DNA of 25,765 bases from an uncultured Collinsella sp. (GCA_900550205.1 URRJ01000008.1:1-25765); one strand, 5' to 3'. Positions 1 through 7,427 are shown, counted from the stretch's first letter. Notes: a model not told the origin generated them from the letters alone. A program made the numbers and translations.

Positions 1-753
1 GCAGCCCTCGTGTCCATCATGGTCGTGATGGCCGTGGCAGCCGCAGGACTCGCCATGGCCATGGGCGTGCTCGTGGTTGTGTCCGTGGCAGTCGCAGGTG
101 GCTTCGCCGGTCTGCGCGAGCGTGCCCGCTATGAGGGCTTCGACGCAAGCATCGCAGTTGCCTTGGGCTCCTGCATAGACGGTGATGCCGGCCTGGGCGA
201 GTGCATTGATAGCGCCGCCGCCGATACCGCCGCAGATGAGCGTGTCCACACCACCGTTGGCGAGCAGGCCCGCCAAGGCGCCGTGGCCGGTGCCACCAGT
301 GCCTACGACCTGCTCGTTGAGCACTTTGCCATCCTGGATGTCATAGATCTTGAACTGCTCGCTGCGGCCAAAGTGCATAAAGATGTTGCCGTTGTCGTAC
401 GTCGTTGCCACCCTCATGGTGCCGGTCTCCTTTGCTGGCCATGCGGCCGTTGTCGTGGTGATGGGGGAGTACGCGATGTTGCCGCCTTCGATGACAATCG
501 CCCGTCCATTGACCAGCGCGTTTGCCACTTTGCGATGCGCGCGACTGCAGATTGCCGCCACCGTGGCGCGGGCAATGCCCATGTTCTGGGCGACTTCCTC
601 CTGATTGAGCCCTTCCAGGTCACAGAGGCGCAGAACCTCGAGCTCGTCGACCGTCATGTCGATGGCGTCTCCGCTGGCAAGGCCGTCGGGGGTAAAACCG
701 CGATATTCGGGGATGATCCCGACGCGGCGCAATTTTTCGCGTCTTCCTGCCAT
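1..753 (-). CDS. DUF134 HTH / NifX-like fusion with His/Cys-rich tail (3' end outside window)
   Basis: The frame is open from the ATG at 753-751 to the window edge, 251 residues with no stop. Residues 1-95 match the DUF134 family: the family-typical stretch MTVDELEVLRLCDLEGLNQEE is followed by a helix-turn-helix (about 49-75) and ALVNGRAIVIEGG. Residues 113-210 form a NifX/NifB-C-type domain (dinitrogenase iron-molybdenum cofactor family) starting MRVATTYDNG, with FGRSEQF and the glycine-rich CGGIGGGAI. From about 220 the chain is a His/Cys-rich tail (CDCHGHNHEHAHGHG and onward), probably metal binding. GGAGGG precedes the start by three bases. The likely role is a metal-responsive, DNA-binding regulator; two palindromes next to its promoter suggest autoregulation. 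No nif genes are nearby, so a role in nitrogen fixation is not implied. A second start at 417 could make the NifX domain alone. The family call is firm; the ligand and function are unknown. Confidence 0.85.
   Translation of the reverse strand, partial: MAGRREKLRRVGIIPEYRGFTPDGLASGDAIDMTVDELEVLRLCDLEGLNQEEVAQNMGIARATVAAICSRAHRKVANALVNGRAIVIEGGNIAYSPITTTTAAWPAKETGTMRVATTYDNGNIFMHFGRSEQFKIYDIQDGKVLNEQVVGTGGTGHGALAGLLANGGVDTLICGGIGGGAINALAQAGITVYAGAQGNCDACVEALIAGTLAQTGEATCDCHGHNHEHAHGHGESCGCHGHHDHDGHEGC
427..433 (-). promoter_or_regulatory. internal ribosome-binding site before the NifX-like domain
   Basis: On the minus strand AAAGGAG lies nine bases before an in-frame ATG at 417-415 (Met113 of the fusion). 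That Met begins MRVATTYDNG, which looks like the natural N-terminus of stand-alone NifX-like proteins. A separate shorter product is therefore plausible. This is an inference from spacing and domain boundary only. Confidence 0.4.
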
Positions 754-767
754 GCACCCTCCAAATC

Positions 768-779
768 TGACATATGTCA
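768..779. promoter_or_regulatory. palindromic operator, copy 1
   Basis: TGACATATGTCA is a perfect 12-bp palindrome lying between the -10 region and start codon of the DUF134 fusion gene, about where transcription would begin. Copy 2 is 53 bp away centre to centre, on the other side of the promoter. It is the likely binding site of the HTH protein encoded next to it, which would block initiation from here. Confidence 0.55.
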
Positions 780-784
780 ACAAT

Positions 785-812
785 AGAATAGCGCGTTGGT
801 CGTTAAGCGCAA
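785..812 (-). promoter_or_regulatory. promoter of the DUF134/NifX fusion gene
   Basis: Reading the minus strand, TTGCGC (812-807) and TATTCT (790-785) are separated by 16 bases, a reasonable housekeeping promoter. One palindrome lies upstream of the -35 and one downstream of the -10. Confidence 0.45.
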
Positions 813-820
813 GATATTTC

Positions 821-832
821 TGGCATATGTCA
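821..832. promoter_or_regulatory. palindromic operator, copy 2
   Basis: TGGCATATGTCA differs from copy 1 at one base. The flanks agree too: both copies are preceded by TC or TTC and the core consensus is CTGRCATATGTCA. It lies just upstream of the -35 of the fusion gene and about 24 bp upstream of the thyA -35. A weaker third match, CGGCTTATGTTA (841-852, 9 of 12 bases as copy 2), is 20 bp further on. Confidence 0.5.
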
Positions 833-855
833 GAAAATGACGGCTTATGTTAGGG

Positions 856-885
856 TTGTGGGGTCGAGTATGCCTGGGCTACAAT
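856..885 (+). promoter_or_regulatory. promoter of thyA
   Basis: TTGTGG (856-861) and TACAAT (880-885) are 18 bases apart, followed by the thyA start 35 bases downstream. The degenerate third palindrome ends four bases before the -35, so cross-regulation by the neighbouring HTH protein is possible but unproven. Confidence 0.5.
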
Positions 886-919
886 GAATCTCGCTTATAG
901 GCGACTGACAGGAGGGTCA

Positions 920-1768
920 ATGAGCAAGGCTGATCAACAGTTTGTAACCATGTGCCGCGATATCTTGGACCATGGCACCACCACCGAGGGCCAAAAGGTC
1001 CGCCCGGTGTGGGAGGACGGCACCCCTGCCTATACCATTAAAAACTTTGGCGTCACGGCACGCTACGACCTGCGTGAGGAGTTCCCCGCGCTCACCCTGC
1101 GTCGTACGGCCCTCAAATCTGCTATGGACGAGATCCTGTGGATCTATCAAAAGAAGTCCAATAACGTACATGACCTCAACAGCCATATTTGGGATGAGTG
1201 GGCCGACGAGACCGGCTCCATCGGCAAGGCCTACGGGTATCAGATTGGGCAGAAGAGCCATTATGCCGAGGGTGACTTTGACCAGATGGACCGCGTGCTG
1301 TACGACCTTAAGCACACGCCGTACAGCCGCCGCATTATGACAAACACCTATGTGTTCAGCGATCTGTCCGAGATGCATCTGTATCCGTGCGCCTACAGCG
1401 TGACATATAACGTGACGCAGCGCCCGCAGGATGACAAACCGACGCTCAACATGATTCTTAACCAGCGCAGTCAGGACATTTTGGCCGCGAACAACTGGAA
1501 CGTGTGCCAGTATGCCATTTTGCTGATGATGGTCGCACAGTCCGTCGATATGATTCCCGGCGAGCTGCTGCATGTGATCGCCGACGCCCATATCTACGAC
1601 CGTCATGTCGATATCGTCCGCGAGCTTATCGAGCGTCCGCAGTTTGCGGCTCCCAAGGTTTCATTGAACCCCGACGTGCATGATTTCTACGCGTTTACGA
1701 CCGATGACCTGATCGTTGAGGGCTACGAGCACGGCCCGCAGGTCAAGAACATTCCTATTGCGGTGTAG
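920..1768 (+). CDS. thyA: thymidylate synthase
   Basis: Makes dTMP from dUMP using methylenetetrahydrofolate, releasing dihydrofolate. The product is 282 residues, in the family range, and resembles the Bacillus subtilis ThyA-type branch: LWIYQKKSNNVHDLN, HIWDEWADETGSIGKAYGYQ and the nucleophile in YPCAYSVTYNV (Cys157), then NQRSQDILAANNWNVCQYA and HIYDRHVD. The ATG at 920 was chosen because AGGAGGG lies four bases upstream; an in-frame ATG at 884 has no ribosome site and sits on the -10 box. The next gene encodes dihydrofolate reductase, which recycles the dihydrofolate produced here. The two are almost contiguous and surely one transcript. Confidence 0.97.
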   Translation: MSKADQQFVTMCRDILDHGTTTEGQKVRPVWEDGTPAYTIKNFGVTARYDLREEFPALTLRRTALKSAMDEILWIYQKKSNNVHDLNSHIWDEWADETGSIGKAYGYQIGQKSHYAEGDFDQMDRVLYDLKHTPYSRRIMTNTYVFSDLSEMHLYPCAYSVTYNVTQRPQDDKPTLNMILNQRSQDILAANNWNVCQYAILLMMVAQSVDMIPGELLHVIADAHIYDRHVDIVRELIERPQFAAPKVSLNPDVHDFYAFTTDDLIVEGYEHGPQVKNIPIAV

Positions 1769-1777
1769 GTGGCGCTC

Positions 1778-2296
1778 ATGATGTGTAAGCTTTCTGCCAT
1801 CGTCGCCGTGTGCGATGATTGGGGCATTGGGTGCGAGGGCGACATGGTCGTCTCCAATCGCGCCGATATGCGCCATTTTGTGGCGTGCACCAAGGGGTGT
1901 CCGGTCATTATGGGTCGCAAGACGCTGCTGAGTTTTCCCGGCGGACGTCCGCTCAAGAACCGTCGCAATATCGTGCTTACGCGCGACGAGAGCTTTGCCC
2001 CCGAGGGCGTCGACGTGGTGCATAGCGTGGACGAAGCGCTCGCCGCGGTTGCCGATGAGTCTGTTGCCTGGGTAATCGGTGGCGGCGAGGTGTATCGGCA
2101 GTTTTTGCCGTATTGCGCCGAGGCCGAGGTCACGCACGACCATTGCACCCATGCCGTGGACACGTACTTTCCCGACTTGGACGCCGATCCCGCGTGGGAG
2201 ATTGCGTGGCGTGGCGGTGTTGCCACGATTGCCTTGGGCGAGGGCGACGAGGGTGTCGATTATGAGTTCGTGACGTATCGTCGCGTTGAGGCGTAA
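1778..2296 (+). CDS. folA: dihydrofolate reductase
   Basis: NADPH-dependent reduction of dihydrofolate to tetrahydrofolate, closing the cycle opened by thymidylate synthase just upstream. About 172 residues, normal for the family. Visible motifs are LSAIVAVCDDWGIG near the N-terminus, the NADPH-binding VIMGRKTLLSFP followed by RPLKNRRNIVLTR, and WVIGGGEVYRQFLP. The start is uncertain: GTG 1769, ATG 1778 and ATG 1781 are all in frame. I chose 1778 because AGGTGG (1767-1772) is close upstream, overlapping the thyA stop. The one-letter suffix of the gene name (folA or dfrA) is a matter of convention. Confidence 0.93.
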   Translation: MMCKLSAIVAVCDDWGIGCEGDMVVSNRADMRHFVACTKGCPVIMGRKTLLSFPGGRPLKNRRNIVLTRDESFAPEGVDVVHSVDEALAAVADESVAWVIGGGEVYRQFLPYCAEAEVTHDHCTHAVDTYFPDLDADPAWEIAWRGGVATIALGEGDEGVDYEFVTYRRVEA

Positions 2297-2340
2297 ACAG
2301 CCTGGCGTGAACGGTATCATCGGGTTGATTGAATGCATGG

Positions 2341-2359
2341 GGCGGCGCTTAGCGTCGCC
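2341..2359 (+). terminator. possible weak terminator after dihydrofolate reductase gene
   Basis: GGCGGCGCT and AGCGTCGCC form an inverted repeat with one G-U pair and almost no loop, followed by TCGTTT. The T run is poor, so termination would be inefficient. Confidence 0.3.
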
Positions 2360-2405
2360 TCGTTTGGTATAGATGTGCTGTACAGAAGGGTGTGGGCTGG
2401 CTGCT

Positions 2406-3320
2406 ATGACTGATGCCGTTGAGGTTCTGCGAATTGATTCGCTCGAGGACGAGCGGCTCGATGCCTACGTGCGACTGACCGAGCGCGAGCTGCGCTGCGT
2501 GTTGGAGCCGCAAAAGGGCATCTTTATCGCCGAGAGCGCCAAGGTTATCGAGCGCGCGGTGCGTGCCGGATACCAGCCGGTGAGCTTCCTTTTGGGTGAA
2601 CGCTGGCTCGACCAAATGATGCCGTTGTTCGAGCGCCTGGTCGTGCGCGAGGGCGCGGGTCCGGTTCCTGTGTTCGTGGCCTCCATGGAACTCATGGAGC
2701 AGCTAACGGGCTTTAACGTGACGCGCGGCGCGCTGGCGGCGTTCCGTCGCCCGCGTCAGATTCCGGTTGATGAGTTCTTGGACGGCGTCGTTGAGGCGGC
2801 AGGGGAGCGCCCGGTGCGCGTATGCGTGCTCGAGGGTATTGTCGACCACACGAACGTGGGTGCGATTTTCCGCTCGGCTGCCGCGCTCAATGTCGACGGC
2901 ATTCTGGTGAGCCCTACGTGCTGCGATCCACTGTATCGTCGCTCGGCTCGCGTGAGCATGGGCACCGTGTTTCAGGTGCCGTGGACGCGTATTGGCAGTG
3001 AGGCGCGCGTGTGGCCGCATGACGGGTTGGCGTCGCTGCATCATGCCGGTTTTTCGTGCGCTGCGATGGCGCTGACGGACGATTCGGTGTCGCTGGACGA
3101 TCCCGTGTTGCAGGAGATAGACCGCCTAGCGATCTTTATGGGTACCGAGGGTGCCGGCTTGGGTGCCAAGACCATTGCCGGCTGCGACCGAGCCGTGCGC
3201 ATTCCGATGGCGCACGGGGTCGATTCACTCAACGTTGCCGCGGCGAGCGCCGTCGCCTTTTGGCAGCTGTGCCCGCACGTGAGCAATGAGTATCACTACC
3301 AGCCTGGTTTGTATCACTAG
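2406..3320 (+). CDS. SpoU/TrmH-family RNA 2'-O-methyltransferase
   Basis: A SPOUT-class methyltransferase that probably methylates a ribose in 23S rRNA or tRNA using S-adenosylmethionine. The N-terminal part has the substrate-binding layout seen before the catalytic domain (EPQKGIFIAESAKVIERAVRAG). The C-terminal knot motifs are clear: LEGIVDHTNVGAIFRSAAAL, then FMGTEGAGLG and IPMAHGVDSLNVAAASAVA, which form the cofactor-binding trefoil knot. I start at ATG 2406, giving 304 residues; an in-frame ATG at 2373 would add eleven residues with no family-like character. Neither has a good ribosome site. The exact RNA target cannot be told from sequence. The gene is flanked by folate and efflux genes that say nothing about it. 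Confidence 0.9.
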   Translation: MTDAVEVLRIDSLEDERLDAYVRLTERELRCVLEPQKGIFIAESAKVIERAVRAGYQPVSFLLGERWLDQMMPLFERLVVREGAGPVPVFVASMELMEQLTGFNVTRGALAAFRRPRQIPVDEFLDGVVEAAGERPVRVCVLEGIVDHTNVGAIFRSAAALNVDGILVSPTCCDPLYRRSARVSMGTVFQVPWTRIGSEARVWPHDGLASLHHAGFSCAAMALTDDSVSLDDPVLQEIDRLAIFMGTEGAGLGAKTIAGCDRAVRIPMAHGVDSLNVAAASAVAFWQLCPHVSNEYHYQPGLYH

Positions 3321-3446
3321 GCAGATATTTCGCACCTGGCTCTGATTCGGGGTGTTTCGGTCGACGCCAGTCGGTGCTAAGCTGGTATTGGCTTTGGTCT
3401 TAAATTGCCGTTTTGTTGTTTAACATACGTTGGCGGGGGAGGGCGT

Positions 3447-4799
3447 GTGGCTAAGAAATCTACGGCTATCGATGTAACGCAGGGTGTCATTTGGCAACAG
3501 CTGCTGTCGCTGTGCGTCCCTATCTTCTTTAGTTCGTTTTTTCAACAGGCTTACACGCTTATCGGTACGTTTATCGTCGGCCAGTTTGGTGGCAAGCTCG
3601 CATTGGGTGGCATTCAAGCCACGATGGTGCTTACCGAGCTCTGCATTGGCTTTTGCGTTGGCGTCGGCGCCGGCTGCGCGGTCATTACCGGTCAGTTTTT
3701 TGGCCAGCACGATGATGAGCGACTGAGTCGTTCGGTCCACACGGCCATGACGCTCGCGCTGGTGGGCGGTATCGTCTTCTCGATTCTTGGCATAGTGTTC
3801 GTTGAGCCCATGCTCGTTTTGATGAATACGCCGCATGAACTTTTGGCCGAGGGCGTTGCCTATGCTCGTTGCTACTTTGCCGCCATGGTTGCGGCGCTGC
3901 TGCTCAATATGGGGACCGCGCTGCTGCGTGCCGTGGGCGATACGCGCGGGCCTGCCGTGATCATCGCTTCCGGCTGTCTTGTTAATGCGGTGCTGGATGT
4001 CATCTTCGTTGCCGTGCTTCATATGGAGGCTCTGGGCTGCGGCATCGCGGTGGCGCTGACCATTTGCTCCAACGCCACGATGATCGTAATTCGCATGATG
4101 CACGCACCGGGGGCGTGGCGGCTTTCGCTGTCCAAACTCGGCATTGATCCTGGCATTTGTAAGAGCATGATCTCGTGTGGTCTGCCGCTTGGCTTTCAGT
4201 CTGCTGCGTATTCGATTTCCAACGTTTTGATTCAGGTGTCGGTCAACTCGTTTGGTGCCGATGTCACCACGGCGTGGGGTCTTTCTGGCCGTTTGGATGG
4301 CATTGTCTGGATGGTTACCGAGGCGCTCGGCGTGTCGATCACCACGTTCTCCGCACAGAACTTTGGCGCGCGCAACTACGAGCGCATGCGCAAGGGCTAC
4401 CATACGTCGCTCGTGCTGTCGTTTATGCTCATTGGTGGCCTGTCTGCCGTGCTGCTGGTGTTCTCGGGCCCGTTGTCGCGTCTGTTTGTCGACGATGCTT
4501 CGATTTCGGCGTACACCACGACGATCCTTCATTTCATCGCGCCGTTCTACGCGATTTTCTCGATTATCGAAAACGCGTCGGGATCCATTCGCGGTGCCGG
4601 CGTGAGCTTGCAGCCCATGTTGCTCACGATTTTTGGCACCGTCGTGCTCAGGGTGATCTGGGTGTTTGCGATTATGCCGTTCGATCCCTCGCTTGAGCAC
4701 CTGCTGCTGGTATACCCCGTAACCTGGCTCATCACGGCCACGATGTTCACCATCTACCACCACAGCGGCAACTGGCTAGGCCGCGCCACCGCCAAATGA
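3447..4799 (+). CDS. MATE-family efflux transporter
   Basis: A multidrug and toxin extrusion family protein of 450 residues, in the family's usual range, with about twelve hydrophobic segments in two similar halves. It is expected to export cationic or small organic compounds across the cytoplasmic membrane using a sodium or proton gradient. Family-like stretches include PIFFSSFFQQAYTLIGTFIVGQFGG near the start, GQFFGQHDDERLSRSV, and in the second half TTFSAQNFGARNYERMRKG. The GTG at 3447 is preceded by GGGGGAGGG with three bases between; an earlier TTG at 3405 would add an unlikely cytosolic extension. It faces the adenosyltransferase gene tail to tail. The substrate cannot be inferred. Confidence 0.93.
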   Translation: MAKKSTAIDVTQGVIWQQLLSLCVPIFFSSFFQQAYTLIGTFIVGQFGGKLALGGIQATMVLTELCIGFCVGVGAGCAVITGQFFGQHDDERLSRSVHTAMTLALVGGIVFSILGIVFVEPMLVLMNTPHELLAEGVAYARCYFAAMVAALLLNMGTALLRAVGDTRGPAVIIASGCLVNAVLDVIFVAVLHMEALGCGIAVALTICSNATMIVIRMMHAPGAWRLSLSKLGIDPGICKSMISCGLPLGFQSAAYSISNVLIQVSVNSFGADVTTAWGLSGRLDGIVWMVTEALGVSITTFSAQNFGARNYERMRKGYHTSLVLSFMLIGGLSAVLLVFSGPLSRLFVDDASISAYTTTILHFIAPFYAIFSIIENASGSIRGAGVSLQPMLLTIFGTVVLRVIWVFAIMPFDPSLEHLLLVYPVTWLITATMFTIYHHSGNWLGRATAK

Positions 4800-4810
4800 T
4801 CCCTTGGGGG

Positions 4811-4866
4811 CGGAGGAAAACGGATCATTTCTCTCCGTCGTGATGTCGATGATCCGTTTTCCTCCG
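4811..4866. repeat. long inverted repeat between convergent genes (possible bidirectional terminator)
   Basis: Two 18-bp arms, 4811-4828 (starting CGGAGGAAAACGG) and 4849-4866, are exact reverse complements around a 20-base loop. An outer GATCC/GGATC pair (4798-4802 and 4875-4879) could extend the structure, and the left part overlaps the stop codon of the MATE gene. Neither side has a real T run after the stem, so it is not a textbook terminator, although it sits where a shared one would be expected. Confidence 0.6.
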
Positions 4867-4881
4867 TCTCCTTTGGATCAA

Positions 4882-5367
4882 TTAGTATTCGATGCCTTGA
4901 CGGGCTAGGAGGCCTTCGTCGAAGTAGTGTTTGATGGGGCGCATTTCGGTGACTAGGTCGGCGAGGTCCGCGAGGGGCAGCAGCCCGCGTCCGGTGAGCA
5001 CGAGCTCTGTGGTGGCGGGCTTCAGCGCGATCAGCCCCTCCACATCCTCGCGCGTCACAAAGCCGCGGCGCATGGCCTCGCCGAGTTCGTCCAAAATCAG
5101 AACGTCGACCTGTGATATCTGCTCGCGTGCGAGCTCCATGATCTGTGCGGCGCAAGCCTCGGGCGTGTCGCGATCGGCCTGCACAATACGCAGCCCCAGG
5201 CGCGGCGCGGCATCATGCTCGGCGCAGTGCAGTTTCTTGGCAAACTGCAGCATAAGCACGTCGAGCCCATAGCCCGTCGCGCGCAAGGCGAGCCCCAACG
5301 CAGCCGTCGTTTTGCCCTTGCCGTCGCCTGTATAAATTTGAACCTTGCCGACTTCCAGTGATGCCAT
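4882..5367 (-). CDS. cobO: corrinoid adenosyltransferase, CobA/CobO/BtuR type
   Basis: Transfers the adenosyl group of ATP to the cobalt of a corrinoid, giving adenosylcobalamin or its precursor. The 161-residue product has the P-loop GDGKGKTT at residues 14-21, ALGLALRATGYG, the acidic motif DVLILDELGEA, LTGRGLLPLADLADLVTEM and the family's C-terminal KHYFDEGLLARQGIEY. AAAGGACAGAG precedes the ATG at 5367. No other corrin biosynthesis or transport genes are in view, so it may serve salvage of imported corrinoid or lie apart from a distant cob cluster. The gene diverges from ftsH. Confidence 0.92.
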   Translation of the reverse strand: MASLEVGKVQIYTGDGKGKTTAALGLALRATGYGLDVLMLQFAKKLHCAEHDAAPRLGLRIVQADRDTPEACAAQIMELAREQISQVDVLILDELGEAMRRGFVTREDVEGLIALKPATTELVLTGRGLLPLADLADLVTEMRPIKHYFDEGLLARQGIEY

Positions 5368-5393
5368 CTCTGTCCTTTCGTGCCCGGCATCGG

Positions 5394-5420
5394 TTTATCG
5401 CCGTCCGGGTTGGGTATTCT
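5394..5420 (+). promoter_or_regulatory. possible ftsH promoter
   Basis: TTTATC (5394-5399) and TATTCT (5415-5420) are 15 bases apart in the short divergent gap between the adenosyltransferase gene and ftsH. Spacing is short and the -35 is weak. Confidence 0.3.
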
Positions 5421-5459
5421 AGATAGCATTATCAACCCCAGTAGATGGAGTTCAAGCAG

Positions 5460-7352
5460 ATGGAGATGGATGACAACAAACGTAGACGGAATATGATCCT
5501 CTATGTGCTCATCGCCTTCGTCGTCTACCTCGTGCTCTCGACCGTTCTGTTCCCCAACATCGGTCACACGCAGCAGATTACGAAGACCGATTACTCGACG
5601 TTTGTCAAAGCGCTCGATAAGAAGAGCGTCGACAAGGTCGAGTACAACACGGACGATTACACGATTTATTACACCAAGAAGGGCGAGGACGAGAACATCG
5701 CCTACAAGACGACCGGTGTGCCGAATGATGTGGGTTTTACCGATCGCGTGCTTGAATCTGGCGCCTCGCTTGAGTCGGTCATTCCCGATAAGAATTCGGG
5801 TCTGATGACCTACTACCTGCTCACGTTCATTCTTCCCATGGCGATTTTCTTCCTCATCGGCTGGTGGCTCAATCGCCGCATGAAGAAGGCCATGGGCGAT
5901 GACGGCCCGTCGATGAACTTTGGTGGCGGCGGTTTTGGCGGCGGCGGACTGGGCAAGTCCGGTGCTCGCGTGATTGCTTCCAAGGATGTGGGCGTGACCT
6001 TTAAGGACGTCGCTGGCCAGGAAGAGGCCAAGGAGTCTCTCAAAGAGGTCGTCGACTTTCTGGAGAAACCGCAGCGCTACGAGGAAATCGGCGCCAAGCT
6101 GCCGCGCGGTGCTCTTCTTGTTGGCCCTCCGGGTACCGGTAAGACCCTGCTTGCCAAAGCCGTTGCCGGCGAGGCGGGCGTGCCGTTCTTTAGCATTTCG
6201 GGCTCTGAGTTTGTCGAGATGTTCGTCGGCCGTGGTGCCGCTAAGGTTCGCGACCTGTTTAAGCAGGCCAAGGAAAAGGCCCCGTGTATCGTATTTATCG
6301 ACGAGATCGATACTATCGGTAAGAAGCGTGACGGCGGCGGCTTTAGCGGCAACGACGAGCGCGAGCAGACGCTCAACCAGCTGCTGACCGAGATGGACGG
6401 CTTCGATAACCACAAGGGTATCGTCGTCCTCGCTGCCACCAACCGTCCCGACAGCCTCGATCCCGCTCTGCTGCGCCCCGGTCGTTTTGATCGCCGCATC
6501 CCCGTTGAGCTGCCCGACCTGACCGGCCGCAAGAACATCCTTGAGCTGCATGCCAAGAGCGTGAAGACGCAGCCGCCGATCGACCTGACTGCGATTGCCC
6601 GCGCCACGCCCGGTGCCTCGGGTGCCGACTTGGCAAACATCATCAACGAGGGTGCCCTGCGCGCCGTCCGCGAGGGTCGCAAACGCGCCACCCAGGATGA
6701 TTTTGAGGAGTCGGTGGAGGTTGTCATCGCCGGCCAGCAGCGTAAGTCGACGGTGCTGTCCGATCACGAGAAGCAGGTTGTGTCCTACCACGAGATCGGC
6801 CATGCCATCGTTGCCGCCCGTCAGAAGGGCTCCGCTCCGGTCACCAAGATCACCATCGTGCCGCGCACGAGTGGCGCTCTGGGCTACACCATGCAGGTCG
6901 AGGAGGACGAGCGCTTCCTGACGACGCGCCAGGAGGTTCTGGACAAGCTCGCCGTCTACTGCGGTGGTCGCGCGGCCGAGGAGCTCATCTTTGGCGAGAT
7001 GACGACCGGCGCCGCCAACGATATCGAGCAGGCTACCAAGCTCGCCCGCAACATGGTGACGCGCTTTGGTATGTCCGACGAGTTTGGCATGATGGCGCTC
7101 GGTACCGTTCAGAATGCGTACCTTAACCAGGACACGTCGCTCACCTGCGCCCCCGGCACGGCCGAGCGCGTGGACGCGATTGTCGCCAAGCTGATCGAGG
7201 ACGCGCATGATCGCGCTCTGCAGATCCTGAAGGAGAACAAGTTCAAGCTCCACGAGCTGGCTCGTTATCTGTACAAGAAGGAGACGATCACGGGCGAGGA
7301 GTTCATGAACCTCCTCACGCGCGAGAATCCGCTGATGCCGAAGCAGCAGTAA
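5460..7352 (+). CDS. ftsH: ATP-dependent zinc metalloprotease FtsH
   Basis: Membrane-bound AAA+ protease that extracts and degrades unneeded or misfolded membrane proteins and some regulators. Domains: a first membrane helix (MILYVLIAFVVYLVLSTVLF), an extracytoplasmic segment, a second helix (TYYLLTFILPMAIFFLIGWW), a glycine-rich linker, then the AAA+ module with Walker A GPPGTGKT (222-229), Walker B FIDEID (Asp281, Glu282) and RPGRFDR. The protease has zinc ligands HEIGH (444-448) and Asp521 in ANDIEQAT. The pore region reads FVGRGAAKVRD where most FtsH proteins have FVGVGASRVRD, and the zinc motif has Ile instead of the usual Ala. About 630 residues. ATG 5460 has GGAG nine bases upstream; ATG 5445 is possible. 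A terminator follows directly. Confidence 0.97.
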   Translation: MEMDDNKRRRNMILYVLIAFVVYLVLSTVLFPNIGHTQQITKTDYSTFVKALDKKSVDKVEYNTDDYTIYYTKKGEDENIAYKTTGVPNDVGFTDRVLESGASLESVIPDKNSGLMTYYLLTFILPMAIFFLIGWWLNRRMKKAMGDDGPSMNFGGGGFGGGGLGKSGARVIASKDVGVTFKDVAGQEEAKESLKEVVDFLEKPQRYEEIGAKLPRGALLVGPPGTGKTLLAKAVAGEAGVPFFSISGSEFVEMFVGRGAAKVRDLFKQAKEKAPCIVFIDEIDTIGKKRDGGGFSGNDEREQTLNQLLTEMDGFDNHKGIVVLAATNRPDSLDPALLRPGRFDRRIPVELPDLTGRKNILELHAKSVKTQPPIDLTAIARATPGASGADLANIINEGALRAVREGRKRATQDDFEESVEVVIAGQQRKSTVLSDHEKQVVSYHEIGHAIVAARQKGSAPVTKITIVPRTSGALGYTMQVEEDERFLTTRQEVLDKLAVYCGGRAAEELIFGEMTTGAANDIEQATKLARNMVTRFGMSDEFGMMALGTVQNAYLNQDTSLTCAPGTAERVDAIVAKLIEDAHDRALQILKENKFKLHELARYLYKKETITGEEFMNLLTRENPLMPKQQ

Positions 7353-7373
7353 TACTAGTTGCGCAGTGTCAAT

Positions 7374-7410
7374 CGCCCCATTTGAGTGTCCATCTCAAAT
7401 GGGGCGTTTT
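7374..7410 (+). terminator. rho-independent terminator of ftsH
   Basis: CGCCCCATTTGAG (7374-7386) pairs perfectly with CTCAAATGGGGCG (7394-7406) around a seven-base loop, followed by TTTT. It ends 17 bases before the DUF523 start codon, so that gene must depend on read-through or a promoter I cannot identify. Confidence 0.85.
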
Positions 7411-7427
7411 GCGTGGGGGAGTTGTAT

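Noticed and set aside
10..786. Plus-strand open frame of about 258 codons at the left end
   Set aside because: It is antisense to the DUF134/NifX fusion; its low-complexity Val/Ala/Gly start is the complement of the His-rich tail codons, and it has no family motifs or ribosome site.
5097..7253. Long minus-strand open frame across ftsH
   Set aside because: Antisense shadow of ftsH caused by GC-rich codon structure; its only sensible part overlaps the adenosyltransferase gene in the wrong frame.
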